Shown here one piece after another: positions 53,503 to 60,826 of a stretch of 64,000 bases of DNA. The stretch is from contig NZ_CP039381.1 of the NCBI RefSeq assembly GCF_005601135.1, forward strand, positions 248,001-312,000. The letters run 5' to 3'. Numbering within the stretch: the stretch's first letter is position 1; each line of letters begins with the position of its first letter. The translations under genes and the position numbers were made by a program. The notes beneath the pieces were generated by a model. That model saw nothing but the letters and a program-made list of their open reading frames with translations. It ran no database searches and had not been told where the DNA came from. This DNA comes from Ruminococcus bovis (GTDB lineage: Bacteria > Bacillota > Clostridia > Oscillospirales > Acutalibacteraceae).

Positions 53503-53526
53503 AGGAGTAACCGAAAGGTTACTCCT
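53503..53526 (-). terminator. Terminator of the rubrerythrin fusion gene
   Basis: AGGAGTAACC, GAAA, GGTTACTCCT; on the minus strand ATTTTTG follows. Confidence 0.8.
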
Positions 53527-53563
53527 AGGATACATCTTATATAATTCTAATACAGAACTATAA

Positions 53564-54106
53564 TTAATAATTTTCCTGATGGATTTCAAAGAAAGATTGT
53601 GGGTGGTTACATACAGGGCAAACTTCCGGTGCTTTTGTGCCAACAACAATATGACCACAGTTGCGACATTCCCAAACCTTAACTTCTGACTTTTCAAAAA
53701 CCTGAGCAGTTTCGATATTCTTTAGCAATGCTCTGTATCTTTCTTCATGATGCTTTTCAATTTCACCAACTGCTCTAAACTTTGCTGCTAATTCAGGGAA
53801 TCCCTCTTCCTCAGCAGTTTTTGCAAAGCCATCATACATATCTGTCCATTCATAGTTTTCACCATCAGCTGCATCAGCAAGGTTAGACTTTGTGTCACCA
53901 AGACCTGCAAGTTCCTTGAACCACAATTTTGCATGTTCCTTTTCATTATCGGCAGTCTTTAGGAACAATGCTGACATTTGCTCATATCCCTCTTTCTTTG
54001 CTACTGATGCAAAGTAAGTGTATTTATTTCTTGCCTGAGATTCACCGGCAAAAGCCTCTTGTAAATTCTTTTCTGTTTGTGTACCTGAATACTTATTTGT
54101 TGCCAT
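53564..54106 (-). CDS. Rubrerythrin made from an internal start (alternative product)
   Basis: At 54106 an ATG ([15 protein letters not shown]) has AAGGAGG about 8 bases upstream, inside codons KEEKT of the longer frame. The resulting 180-residue protein has normal rubrerythrin length and start. Either the two genes were once separate and lost the stop codon between them, or both products are used. Confidence 0.65.
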   Translation of the reverse strand: MATNKYSGTQTEKNLQEAFAGESQARNKYTYFASVAKKEGYEQMSALFLKTADNEKEHAKLWFKELAGLGDTKSNLADAADGENYEWTDMYDGFAKTAEEEGFPELAAKFRAVGEIEKHHEERYRALLKNIETAQVFEKSEVKVWECRNCGHIVVGTKAPEVCPVCNHPQSFFEIHQENY

Positions 54107-54742
54107 AGTTTTTTCCTCCTTAATAATTATCTTTTCAAAATCAGATGCCGGATGTTTACACAGTGGACAAATAAAGTCCTCTGGTAACTCTTCCCCAACA
54201 TATTCATAACCACAAATTGTACAACGCCAAATCGTCTTACCATCAGTCGTTGTACCTACATTTTCAGGTTGTGGCTTAATATTCTTTAAATAATAATCAT
54301 AGGTTACAGATGGCGTTTCACTTAAAACTTCCATATCTGTAATTTCACCTATGAACATTGTGTGTGAACCTAAATCCTCAGTTTTACTTACATTAACAGA
54401 AATGTATGCATTAGTACCCTCTGTTATATAATAAATCGAATTTTCACCGCGCTTGCATTTTTCAAAGTTTTTAAACTTATCAACATCTTTGCCTGACTGA
54501 AAACCAAAGTGCTTAAATAAATCAAAACCGGCATCCTGACTAATTACAGAAACTGTGAATTTACCGGTTTTTACAATCATATCATGGGTAAGATTGGCTT
54601 TATTTACGCAAATGCTTAGCTGATTAGGCATTGAAGATGCTTGAATTGCAGTATTTATAATGCAACCATTGTCTTTCTCTTCATCTTTAGCCGTTAGTAC
54701 AAACAAGCCATAACTTAATTTGTACATAGCCTTTTTATCCAT
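53564..54742 (-). CDS. Flavin reductase-rubredoxin-rubrerythrin fusion protein
   Basis: A 392-residue three-part protein. Residues 1-165 are a flavin reductase-like FMN-binding domain; 172-201 a rubredoxin (C174, C177, C192, C195); together they match high-molecular-weight rubredoxin (Hrb). Residues 213-392 are a complete rubrerythrin: diiron four-helix bundle ([11 protein letters not shown] with the first Glu, [22 protein letters not shown]) and a C-terminal rubredoxin-like CRNC/CPVC site. Joined, it could pass NAD(P)H electrons through FMN and rubredoxin to the peroxide-reducing diiron site. The junction has its own ribosome binding site and ATG (54106), so a separate rubrerythrin may also be made. 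Confidence 0.92.
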   Translation of the reverse strand: MDKKAMYKLSYGLFVLTAKDEEKDNGCIINTAIQASSMPNQLSICVNKANLTHDMIVKTGKFTVSVISQDAGFDLFKHFGFQSGKDVDKFKNFEKCKRGENSIYYITEGTNAYISVNVSKTEDLGSHTMFIGEITDMEVLSETPSVTYDYYLKNIKPQPENVGTTTDGKTIWRCTICGYEYVGEELPEDFICPLCKHPASDFEKIIIKEEKTMATNKYSGTQTEKNLQEAFAGESQARNKYTYFASVAKKEGYEQMSALFLKTADNEKEHAKLWFKELAGLGDTKSNLADAADGENYEWTDMYDGFAKTAEEEGFPELAAKFRAVGEIEKHHEERYRALLKNIETAQVFEKSEVKVWECRNCGHIVVGTKAPEVCPVCNHPQSFFEIHQENY

Positions 54743-54786
54743 AAAATTACCTCCTTATAAAATAATTCAACAATTAATATACATTT

Positions 54787-54814
54787 ATTATACTCCTTTT
54801 AGAATAAAATGCAA
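54787..54814 (-). promoter_or_regulatory. Promoter for the rubrerythrin fusion gene
   Basis: On the minus strand TTGCAT and TATAAT with a 16-base spacer. AAGGAGG precedes the ATG at 54742. Confidence 0.7.
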
Positions 54815-54916
54815 CAGAAAATAGGAATTATTTTTATTTTTATTTTTATAAGCATTCAATAATATATTTATATATAAAATAATATATATTAAATAGTAGT
54901 ATACTCAATAATTTAG

Positions 54917-54945
54917 TTGACAGAAATATAAAAATATAGTAGAAT
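54917..54945 (+). promoter_or_regulatory. Promoter for the DUF4190-like gene
   Basis: TTGACA and TAGAAT with a 17-base spacer; GGGGAGG precedes the ATG at 54999. Confidence 0.75.
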
Positions 54946-54998
54946 AAAGTCAATCATTAAAAAATATTGATTAATTTATATTTGGGGAGGATTTTATT

Positions 54999-55274
54999 AT
55001 GCAGAATTCAAAGAGTAAAGCTATTGTTTCTTTAGTTTGCGGTATTGTTTCAATTGTTTTAGCTTGGTTTAGTTATGGTGCTATTGCAGGTCTTGCAGCA
55101 GGTATTGTAGGTATCGTTCTAGGTGTTAAGGTTCGTAAGCTAAACGATGAAAACAAAAACTTTGCAACAGCCGGTTTAGTAACAGGTATCATCGGTGTAG
55201 TACTTTCAGGTATTCTACTTGTATGTGTTATCTGTGCAGCAGGTACATTAGCAACAGCAGGTATGCTTAGCTAA
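54999..55274 (+). CDS. Small DUF4190-like membrane protein
   Basis: A 91-residue protein with two long hydrophobic helices rich in Gly, Ala and Val (IVSLVCGIVSIVLAWF and AGLVTGIIGVVLSGILLV), joined by a basic loop KVRKLNDENKNFAT. It matches the membrane part of the Asn/Gln-rich protein at 34309. Function is unknown. A terminator follows, with lgt next. Confidence 0.8.
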   Translation: MQNSKSKAIVSLVCGIVSIVLAWFSYGAIAGLAAGIVGIVLGVKVRKLNDENKNFATAGLVTGIIGVVLSGILLVCVICAAGTLATAGMLS

Positions 55275-55294
55275 TTATAATTTATAGAAATTTT

Positions 55295-55322
55295 AACCTC
55301 TTGTACTATGGTACAGGAGGTT
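55295..55322 (+). terminator. Terminator between the DUF4190-like gene and lgt
   Basis: AACCTCTTGTAC, TATG, GTACAGGAGGTT (one G-U pair), then ATATTTTT. It ends 18 bases before the lgt start. Confidence 0.75.
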
Positions 55323-55340
55323 ATATTTTTGGAGAAAATT

Positions 55341-56153
55341 ATGTTCCCTACTTTTGATTTATTAGGAAAAACTATTCCTACTTACGCATTAATGTCCCTT
55401 ATAGGCATATTTGTTTGTGGTATTTATATTTGCAAAAAAGCAAAACAAAAAGGATATGATGAAAATAATTTTATAATTATTTTACTTTTATCTTCAATAG
55501 GTGTTTTCTTCGGTGGTCATATACTGTATGCAATTACAAGGTTTGACCTTATAATTAAACTATTTTCCAATTGGAACACCTATGTTCATTCGTTTTGGGA
55601 CTTTATCGAATGTGCAAAATTAATATGTGGTGGTTCAGTATTTTACGGTGGGCTTATAGGTGGTATGATAGTTGGCTTTATTTATTGCAAGAAAAAGCAC
55701 TATAACTTATCTGATTATTCCGATATAATAGCTCCCGGTATTCCACTATTCCATTTCTTTGGAAGAATAGGATGTTTCCTTGGTGGTTGTTGTTATGGTA
55801 TAGAAAGTAGCTTTGGCTTTACGGTACACAACAATCAACTGTTACCTTCTGTTAATGATGTACAAAGGTTTCCGGTACAACTTTTGGAATCACTACTAAA
55901 TCTTATTTTATTTTTCATACTTGCATATTTACTAAAGAAAGAATTACTAAAAGGCAAACTTTTTGCTACATATCTTTTAAGTTACTCGGTAATAAGATTT
56001 TTTGATGAATTTCTACGAGGTGATACTTACAGAGGATTTTTGTTAGGATTATCCACTTCACAAATAATAAGTATATTTATCTTTGTTTGTTCAATTATAT
56101 ACTTAATTTATCAAGGCAAAAAAAATAATACACATAGAAAAACACACTTATGA
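55341..56153 (+). CDS. lgt: Prolipoprotein diacylglyceryl transferase
   Basis: Membrane enzyme that adds diacylglycerol to the lipobox Cys of prelipoproteins, the first step of lipoprotein maturation. The 270-residue protein has about seven helices and the Lgt signature HFFGRIGCFLGGCCYG near residues 138-153. The earlier YGGLIGG helix carries a conserved Gly-rich face. The ATG at 55341 has TTGGAGAA upstream; the in-frame ATG at 55308 lies in the preceding hairpin. Its last codons are inside the strong terminator at 56136. Confidence 0.94.
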   Translation: MFPTFDLLGKTIPTYALMSLIGIFVCGIYICKKAKQKGYDENNFIIILLLSSIGVFFGGHILYAITRFDLIIKLFSNWNTYVHSFWDFIECAKLICGGSVFYGGLIGGMIVGFIYCKKKHYNLSDYSDIIAPGIPLFHFFGRIGCFLGGCCYGIESSFGFTVHNNQLLPSVNDVQRFPVQLLESLLNLILFFILAYLLKKELLKGKLFATYLLSYSVIRFFDEFLRGDTYRGFLLGLSTSQIISIFIFVCSIIYLIYQGKKNNTHRKTHL

Positions 56154-56177
56154 AAACAATCATAAGTGTGTTTTTCT
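56136..56177. terminator. Bidirectional terminator overlapping the end of lgt
   Basis: A perfect 17-bp stem (AGAAAAACACACTTATG and its complement) around an 8-base loop. The lgt stop codon is at the apex. It serves lgt and the converging NSS gene. Confidence 0.9.
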
Positions 56178-56191
56178 ATAGTCAAATTAAA

Positions 56192-57526
56192 TTATGTCCA
56201 TTTAAAATTAACCATACCGTAAATATAGATAAAGACAATAGCAATAGGAACTACATACTGAAATATCGGTTTCATCCAATGTTTAACTTTAAGACCTTTA
56301 CCGGAATTAGCTTCACCAATAAAGTTATCCCATCCCCAACCGAACTTATTACAACAGAACAGTGCAAGTACAAGAGAACCAAGTGGCAATATATTATTAG
56401 AAACAATAAAGTCCCAAAAATCAAGCCAAGTTGTACCCTCAGCAAAAGGCTGAAAATTAAGTACACTAAAGCCAAGTGCAGTTGTTAGTGCTAACACAAA
56501 GATAACAATACCGCAAATCAAAGAACCCTTAGGTCTTGACCAACCGGTTAAATCACGAACCATAGCTAAGATATTTTCACATACACCAAGTACAGTTGAC
56601 ATACCGGCAAAAACCATAAACAAGAAGAACAGAGAACCCCAGATTCTGCCACCTTCCATATTGTTAAATACAGTTGCCATTGTGTCAAATAGTAAACTAG
56701 GACCTGCATTTACTTCTAGGCTATATGTAAAACAAGCTGGGAAAATAATAACACCGGCAAGGATAGCTACAAATGTGTCAAGAGAAATAACACTTACTGC
56801 TTCACCCATAAGAGAACGGTTCTTGTCAATATAACTACCAAAGATAGCCATACCACCCATACCTGTTGATAAAGTGAAAAATGCTTGATTCATTGCACCA
56901 ACTACAACAGAACCGTTAATCTTAGAAAAATCAGGTTTTAAGTAAAATGACATACCCTCACCTGCACCACCAAGCATTAAGCTATTTACTGCAAGTACCA
57001 CCATCAGCACAAGTAAAGCAATCATCATATACTTTGTAACTCTTTCAAGTCCACCTTGTAGGTTAAAAGAAAGTATAAAGAATGCCATCACAACAGTAAT
57101 AAGCAAGAATAGTACATTAACTGATGGGTCAGCAGTCATTTTATCAAAGCCAATGTTTTGGTTATTACCTGAAACAAACTTTACAAAATAATTTATAAGC
57201 CAACCACATACTACAGTATAGAAAGCCATAATTGAAATATTGCCTACAAGACAAGCCCAACCAAAGCCACCCCACTTTTGCTTAGGCTTTTCCAACTTTT
57301 TGTACATATTAATAGGGCTGGTCTGGGAGGCTCTACCAACAGAAAATTCCATAATCAAACAAGGAATTCCAAGAACAATAAGGCAAAGGATATACACAAG
57401 CATAAAGCTACCCCCACCGTTTTGTCCACACATCCAAGGAAATTTCCACACATTGCCACAACCGATTGCACAACCGGCTGACAACATAATGAAACCTAAT
57501 CTGCTACCAAGTCGCTCTCGTTTCAT
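56192..57526 (-). CDS. Neurotransmitter:sodium symporter (NSS/SNF) family transporter
   Basis: Sodium-coupled amino acid importer, LeuT type. The 444-residue protein has about eleven helices, as in bacterial 11-TM members (MhsT, Tyt1). TM1 contains GCAIGCGNVWKFPWMCGQNGGGSFMLVY with the unwound NVWKFP region; TM6 contains NQAFFTLSTGMGGMAIFGSY. Substrate is probably a hydrophobic or aromatic amino acid, not determined here. GGAGG precedes the ATG. Monocistronic. Confidence 0.95.
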   Translation of the reverse strand: MKRERLGSRLGFIMLSAGCAIGCGNVWKFPWMCGQNGGGSFMLVYILCLIVLGIPCLIMEFSVGRASQTSPINMYKKLEKPKQKWGGFGWACLVGNISIMAFYTVVCGWLINYFVKFVSGNNQNIGFDKMTADPSVNVLFLLITVVMAFFILSFNLQGGLERVTKYMMIALLVLMVVLAVNSLMLGGAGEGMSFYLKPDFSKINGSVVVGAMNQAFFTLSTGMGGMAIFGSYIDKNRSLMGEAVSVISLDTFVAILAGVIIFPACFTYSLEVNAGPSLLFDTMATVFNNMEGGRIWGSLFFLFMVFAGMSTVLGVCENILAMVRDLTGWSRPKGSLICGIVIFVLALTTALGFSVLNFQPFAEGTTWLDFWDFIVSNNILPLGSLVLALFCCNKFGWGWDNFIGEANSGKGLKVKHWMKPIFQYVVPIAIVFIYIYGMVNFKWT

Positions 57527-57694
57527 TGTAGCAACCTCCTTTGTTCCATAAACATATATTAAATTTTATACCCATCTATATACTCCTTTGTAGATTTTAA
57601 ACATATTGAATAGTATAACAAGAGTTGCAGAATTTGTAAACAATAAATTAAAAATACTTTGTAAATTTTCATTTCACTTTTTTGTATAATATTG

Positions 57695-57723
57695 TTGACA
57701 ATAGTATGAAATCATACTATAAC
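57695..57723 (+). promoter_or_regulatory. Promoter with an embedded palindromic operator
   Basis: TTGACA and TATAAC with a 17-base spacer. The spacer and -10 contain a 9-bp perfect inverted repeat, ATAGTATGA-AA-TCATACTAT (57701-57720), placed exactly where a repressor dimer would block RNA polymerase. No ORF of note lies downstream before the terminator at 57831. Confidence 0.7.
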
Positions 57724-57729
57724 GTATAG

Positions 57730-57869
57730 GAGCAGTAACAATAACTTTCCTTGCAGTTAAAAATAAAAAGTTCGGTTATTGGGGAAAGTTTTAAAATATA
57801 GTTTCTAATACAATTTAATTACTAAATAAAAAAGTAGGTTATTTCACATATAGTGAAGTAGCCTACTTT
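57730..57869 (+). ncRNA. Candidate small RNA (~140 nt)
   Basis: Between the promoter at 57695 and the terminator stem at 57831-57869 there is no coding frame longer than about 17 codons. CAATAAC (57739-57745) can pair with GTTATTG (57775-57781), and CTTTCC (57745-57750) with GGAAAG (57783-57788); the order is that of an H-type pseudoknot, or the two are alternatives. No known RNA family was recognised. Transcription is not shown. Confidence 0.45.
57831..57869. terminator. Bidirectional terminator
   Basis: AAAGTAGGTTATTTCAC pairs with GTGAAGTAGCCTACTTT (17 bp, two G-U) around a 5-base loop. It ends the candidate small RNA (+) and the immunity-like gene (-). Confidence 0.88.
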
Positions 57870-57878
57870 TGTTATAGA

Positions 57879-58385
57879 TTATTCTATTATAATTCCCTTA
57901 TTCATATATTTTATTACTTCTTTATCATCTGTGGTGACAGTACCCATAATTAGACTTAGATAACACCTAAGTACTTTAATATTATCAACATCTAATGTAG
58001 TAGAAAAGTAATTAGAGGTAAGACCATCATTCCATAACTTAACTTTCCATTCTAAATAAGGTTCTAAAATAATATAATTTGTTTTATCTTCTTTGTTTAT
58101 TGAAGTTTCAGGACTAAAAAGAAACATAAAATCAGGTTCAATAAATTCTAATTCAAATTCTTTGGTAATTCTATCATTAAGCAAATCATCAAGTTTATCT
58201 TTTAATTCTTCTATTTCACAAGAAAAAAGAATCTCGCTTGAATTTTTATAATTGATTATATTTCTAAAAATAAAAGAAAAATCAACTTTACAATATTGCA
58301 TATCCCATTTATCTTTATCAGACTTTTCATAATTTCTAATTTGGATATTAATTTTCATACCCTCTAAATTTAACTTAAGCCACAA
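57879..58385 (-). CDS. Hypothetical protein, possibly WapI-type immunity protein
   Basis: A 168-residue acidic cytoplasmic protein. The general plan (I-x-I-x-x-Y-E near the start, KWDMQYCKVDF, a helix EIEELKDKLDDLL, then LEFIEPDFMFLF and ILEPYLEWKVKLW) resembles WapI-like immunity proteins as I remember them. No toxin gene is adjacent, so this is a weak call. A TTG at 58385 with AAGAGG 8 bases upstream is chosen; the GTG at 58394 overlaps that site. It is isolated beside repeat block R7. Confidence 0.55.
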   Translation of the reverse strand: MWLKLNLEGMKINIQIRNYEKSDKDKWDMQYCKVDFSFIFRNIINYKNSSEILFSCEIEELKDKLDDLLNDRITKEFELEFIEPDFMFLFSPETSINKEDKTNYIILEPYLEWKVKLWNDGLTSNYFSTTLDVDNIKVLRCYLSLIMGTVTTDDKEVIKYMNKGIIIE

Positions 58386-58466
58386 TGTAATCACCTCTTA
58401 CTTTTTGTTTCATTATAAAATTAAGAATCATAATAGTCAATAGTTTTATCTGTAAATGACTTCAAC

Positions 58467-59245
58467 AAATTAGGGTTTGTGTGGATGAGTACAAAGTGTT
58501 AATTTTTAGCAAATAAGGCTCCCTTGTGTAAAGGGAGCTGTCGCTCGTAAATTGGAAGAATGACAATTTACTCTTAAGGAGCGACTGAGGGATTGTTATG
58601 GTACAAACTTATTTGATACATCATTTTTATTCGATATATGATGTAGGGAACGAACATTGTTCGTTCCGTTATTTATAGATAATTTTTATCTCATCGTACA
58701 CATTTTATATAGAGAACACAATCTACCGTGACAATCCTCCCGTCAGCTTAACGCTGACACCCTCCTTTACACAAGGAGGGCTTTTGTCTGTGCAAATTTC
58801 AAATATCTACATAGGACAAAATATCAATATAAAGGCTGATTTGCTCGGTCCACCAATGGTGGACCCTACAACTGTATCTCATAATGTTCATTGTATTTTA
58901 TAGCTAGAAATAAAGGAAAGTTTCTTCTATGATGATATTTTAAACAAGTTTAAAATATCAACCACTCCTTCAGTCATTCTTTAAAAGGTGAATTGCTTTG
59001 CAATTCACGAATGACAGCTCCCTCAGCGAGGGAGCCTTTGTCTTTACCATAATTTATACTAATTTATAAAGTCTGTACTATTTAAAAATTGCGTACTTAT
59101 TTTAGATTTGTACAAACTATTTTGCCTCCCTCGCTGAGGGAGGTGGCTTTGCGTATGCAAAGACGGAAGGAGTGATTGGAATTATAAATTCATTTACAAT
59201 TCCATATTAGTTGAAACTATCAAATAGCCCCACAAACCCTAATTT
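58467..59245. repeat. Intergenic composite repeat block R7
   Basis: 779 bases bounded by perfect inverted AAATTAGGGTTTGTG (58467-58481) and its complement (59231-59245). Inside: CTCCCTTGTGTAAAGGGAG with a GTCGCTC/GAGCGAC module, GGGAACGAACA head (58646-58667), CGTCAGC/GCTGACA module, GGTCCACC head (58847-58865), AATTGCTTTGCAATT and CTCCCTCAGCGAGGGAG module, and CTCCCTCGCTGAGGGAGG without the 52-bp insert. The last ~335 bases are almost identical to the end of R2. No gene was found. Confidence 0.88.
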
Positions 59246-59272
59246 ATTGAGATATGAATTAACACCATAAAC

Positions 59273-59301
59273 AAAAGGAGTACAACAAATGTACTCCTTT
59301 T
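59273..59301 (-). terminator. Terminator after the DUF4250 gene
   Basis: AAAAGGAGTAC, AACAAAT, GTACTCCTTTT; on the minus strand a T-rich tail follows. Confidence 0.8.
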
Positions 59302-59319
59302 ATCTAGGCAAATTTAAAA

Positions 59320-59496
59320 TCACACAAACTTATTTAAGTTTTCATCATACTCATAATCTATTGTGGAAAGTTTAGAAGTGATTTCATCCTTATCCACACA
59401 CAAAGATTTACATAATTCTGATAAAGAACTATAATTATCTCTTAACTGAGTATTTACATATGATAACAAAATCATAGGGTCGTTTGGTAAAGCCAT
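59320..59496 (-). CDS. DUF4250 family small protein
   Basis: A 58-residue protein matching DUF4250: MALPNDPMILLSYVNTQLRD at the start, a LSELCKSLCVDKDEITSKL helix pair, and the YEYDENLNKFV ending. The fold looks like a small helical DNA-binding domain, but function is unknown. The ATG at 59496 fits the family start; the one at 59520 overlaps the phosphatase stop. It follows the alkaline phosphatase gene by 20 bases and shares its terminator. Confidence 0.85.
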   Translation of the reverse strand: MALPNDPMILLSYVNTQLRDNYSSLSELCKSLCVDKDEITSKLSTIDYEYDENLNKFV

Positions 59497-59516
59497 TTCT
59501 TTCTCTTCTTTCAATC

Positions 59517-60710
59517 TCATTTCAATTTATATGATAACACTTTACGCATATACTTTGCAATATCTGTGTTGTCAATTAGCTTATTTTTGCAAATTTCCTT
59601 TGAAGATGCACCGTCAGCCATTAGAAGTACATTTGTATTTGTGTGGTCACCACCGGATGTAAAGCAATCATTATTAATGTCTTTTGCTGTTGCATTCTTT
59701 GGAATCTTTACACCACCTGTTTCATGATCGGCAGTAACAAGTACAAGTGTACCCGGGTGTTTTTCTGCCCAAGCAAGAACATAGTCAACACTTTGGTCAA
59801 ATGCTTCAACTTGCTTAATTGTATCATCCATATTAAGTTCAGCTTCACTAACATCAATATTGCTACCCTCTACCATTAAGAAGAAACCATTGTCGTTTTC
59901 AAGCAGGTCAAGAGCCTTTGATGTTTGGGTTACTAATGATGGTGAAAGTTCAGGATTTTTCATATTATCATAAGCAAAAAGTCCAAGTACCTTATCATCT
60001 TTTTTAGTAAGGTTCATAAGTTCACTTTCTTTAGTTATGTACTTATAACCACTGCTTTCTGCCTTTTTCTGTACTGAAGGAGTGTAGTACTGTGAGCCAC
60101 CACCAAGCATAACATTAACATCCGATTGCACCATTTCACCTAAGATAGCTTTGTATGCACCACGGAAACTATTATGTGCTACCATACCGGCAGGTGTTGC
60201 GTGACAAATATAATGACGGTCAACTAAACCTGTTTTCATACCACATTTCTGTGCATACTCACAAATTGTTTCTAGGTCATTACCGTCCTTATCAACACCG
60301 ATGCATCCGTTATATGTTTTAGTACCTGTACTAAGAGCAGTTGCTGAGGCTGCACTGTCTGTGAATTTTTCTTTACCTTCTTTTACAGATTGGCTATAAG
60401 TTGTTACATGGGTTTTGTTCTTCATACCACTCATTACAAGTTTATCACCCTTAACAATTTCAGTAGCTTTGATAATGTTTTCACCCATACCGTCACCAAT
60501 CATAAGGATAATATTGTTTACTTTAGAAGTTTGGTCAAGGTTATACACCTTATAATCTGCCCAAGCTAACTTATCGGTTGATACAGTTGTTTCTGCTACT
60601 GTTGTAGTTTCTTTAGCAGAATTTCCACTACTTGAAATACTGTCATTACCACAAGCAGTAACTGATACTACCATAATTGTGGCAAGAATAATACCTAATA
60701 ATTTTTTCAT
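59517..60710 (-). CDS. phoA: Alkaline phosphatase, lipoprotein
   Basis: Surface phosphomonoesterase of the PhoA family, 397 residues. It is made as a lipoprotein (lipobox VTAC, C20), followed by a Ser/Thr linker. D73 (IGDGMG) and the phosphorylated S119 in DSAASATALSTGTKT match E. coli D51 and S102. Zinc and magnesium ligands appear in HATPAG, MVEGSNID, TADHETGG and GDHTNTNV. Phosphate-limited expression is usual for the family, but no Pho box was identified. AGGGCAT region precedes the ATG. Confidence 0.93.
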   Translation of the reverse strand: MKKLLGIILATIMVVSVTACGNDSISSSGNSAKETTTVAETTVSTDKLAWADYKVYNLDQTSKVNNIILMIGDGMGENIIKATEIVKGDKLVMSGMKNKTHVTTYSQSVKEGKEKFTDSAASATALSTGTKTYNGCIGVDKDGNDLETICEYAQKCGMKTGLVDRHYICHATPAGMVAHNSFRGAYKAILGEMVQSDVNVMLGGGSQYYTPSVQKKAESSGYKYITKESELMNLTKKDDKVLGLFAYDNMKNPELSPSLVTQTSKALDLLENDNGFFLMVEGSNIDVSEAELNMDDTIKQVEAFDQSVDYVLAWAEKHPGTLVLVTADHETGGVKIPKNATAKDINNDCFTSGGDHTNTNVLLMADGASSKEICKNKLIDNTDIAKYMRKVLSYKLK

Positions 60711-60783
60711 AAAATGCCCTCATTTCAAATTATAATATTATTTTAACTGATAATTAAATATTTTACAATACTATAACAAACAA

Positions 60784-60810
60784 AAAAGGAACTGAAAAAC
60801 AGTTTCTTTT
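60784..60810 (-). terminator. Terminator of the ABC transporter gene
   Basis: AAAAGGAACTG, AAAAA, CAGTTTCTTTT (one G-U); on the minus strand TTTTTTG follows. Confidence 0.85.
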
Positions 60811-60826
60811 TCACAAAATTTAAATT

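Noticed and set aside
53564..54742. Two separate genes (Hrb and rubrerythrin)
   Set aside because: The frame is open throughout the junction, so the sequence as given encodes a fusion; the internal start is recorded as an alternative product instead.
20091..59245. CRISPR arrays
   Set aside because: Repeats are long, mosaic and mostly dispersed; there is no regular repeat-spacer pattern and no cas gene. The only tandem runs (21265, 30144) have no spacers.
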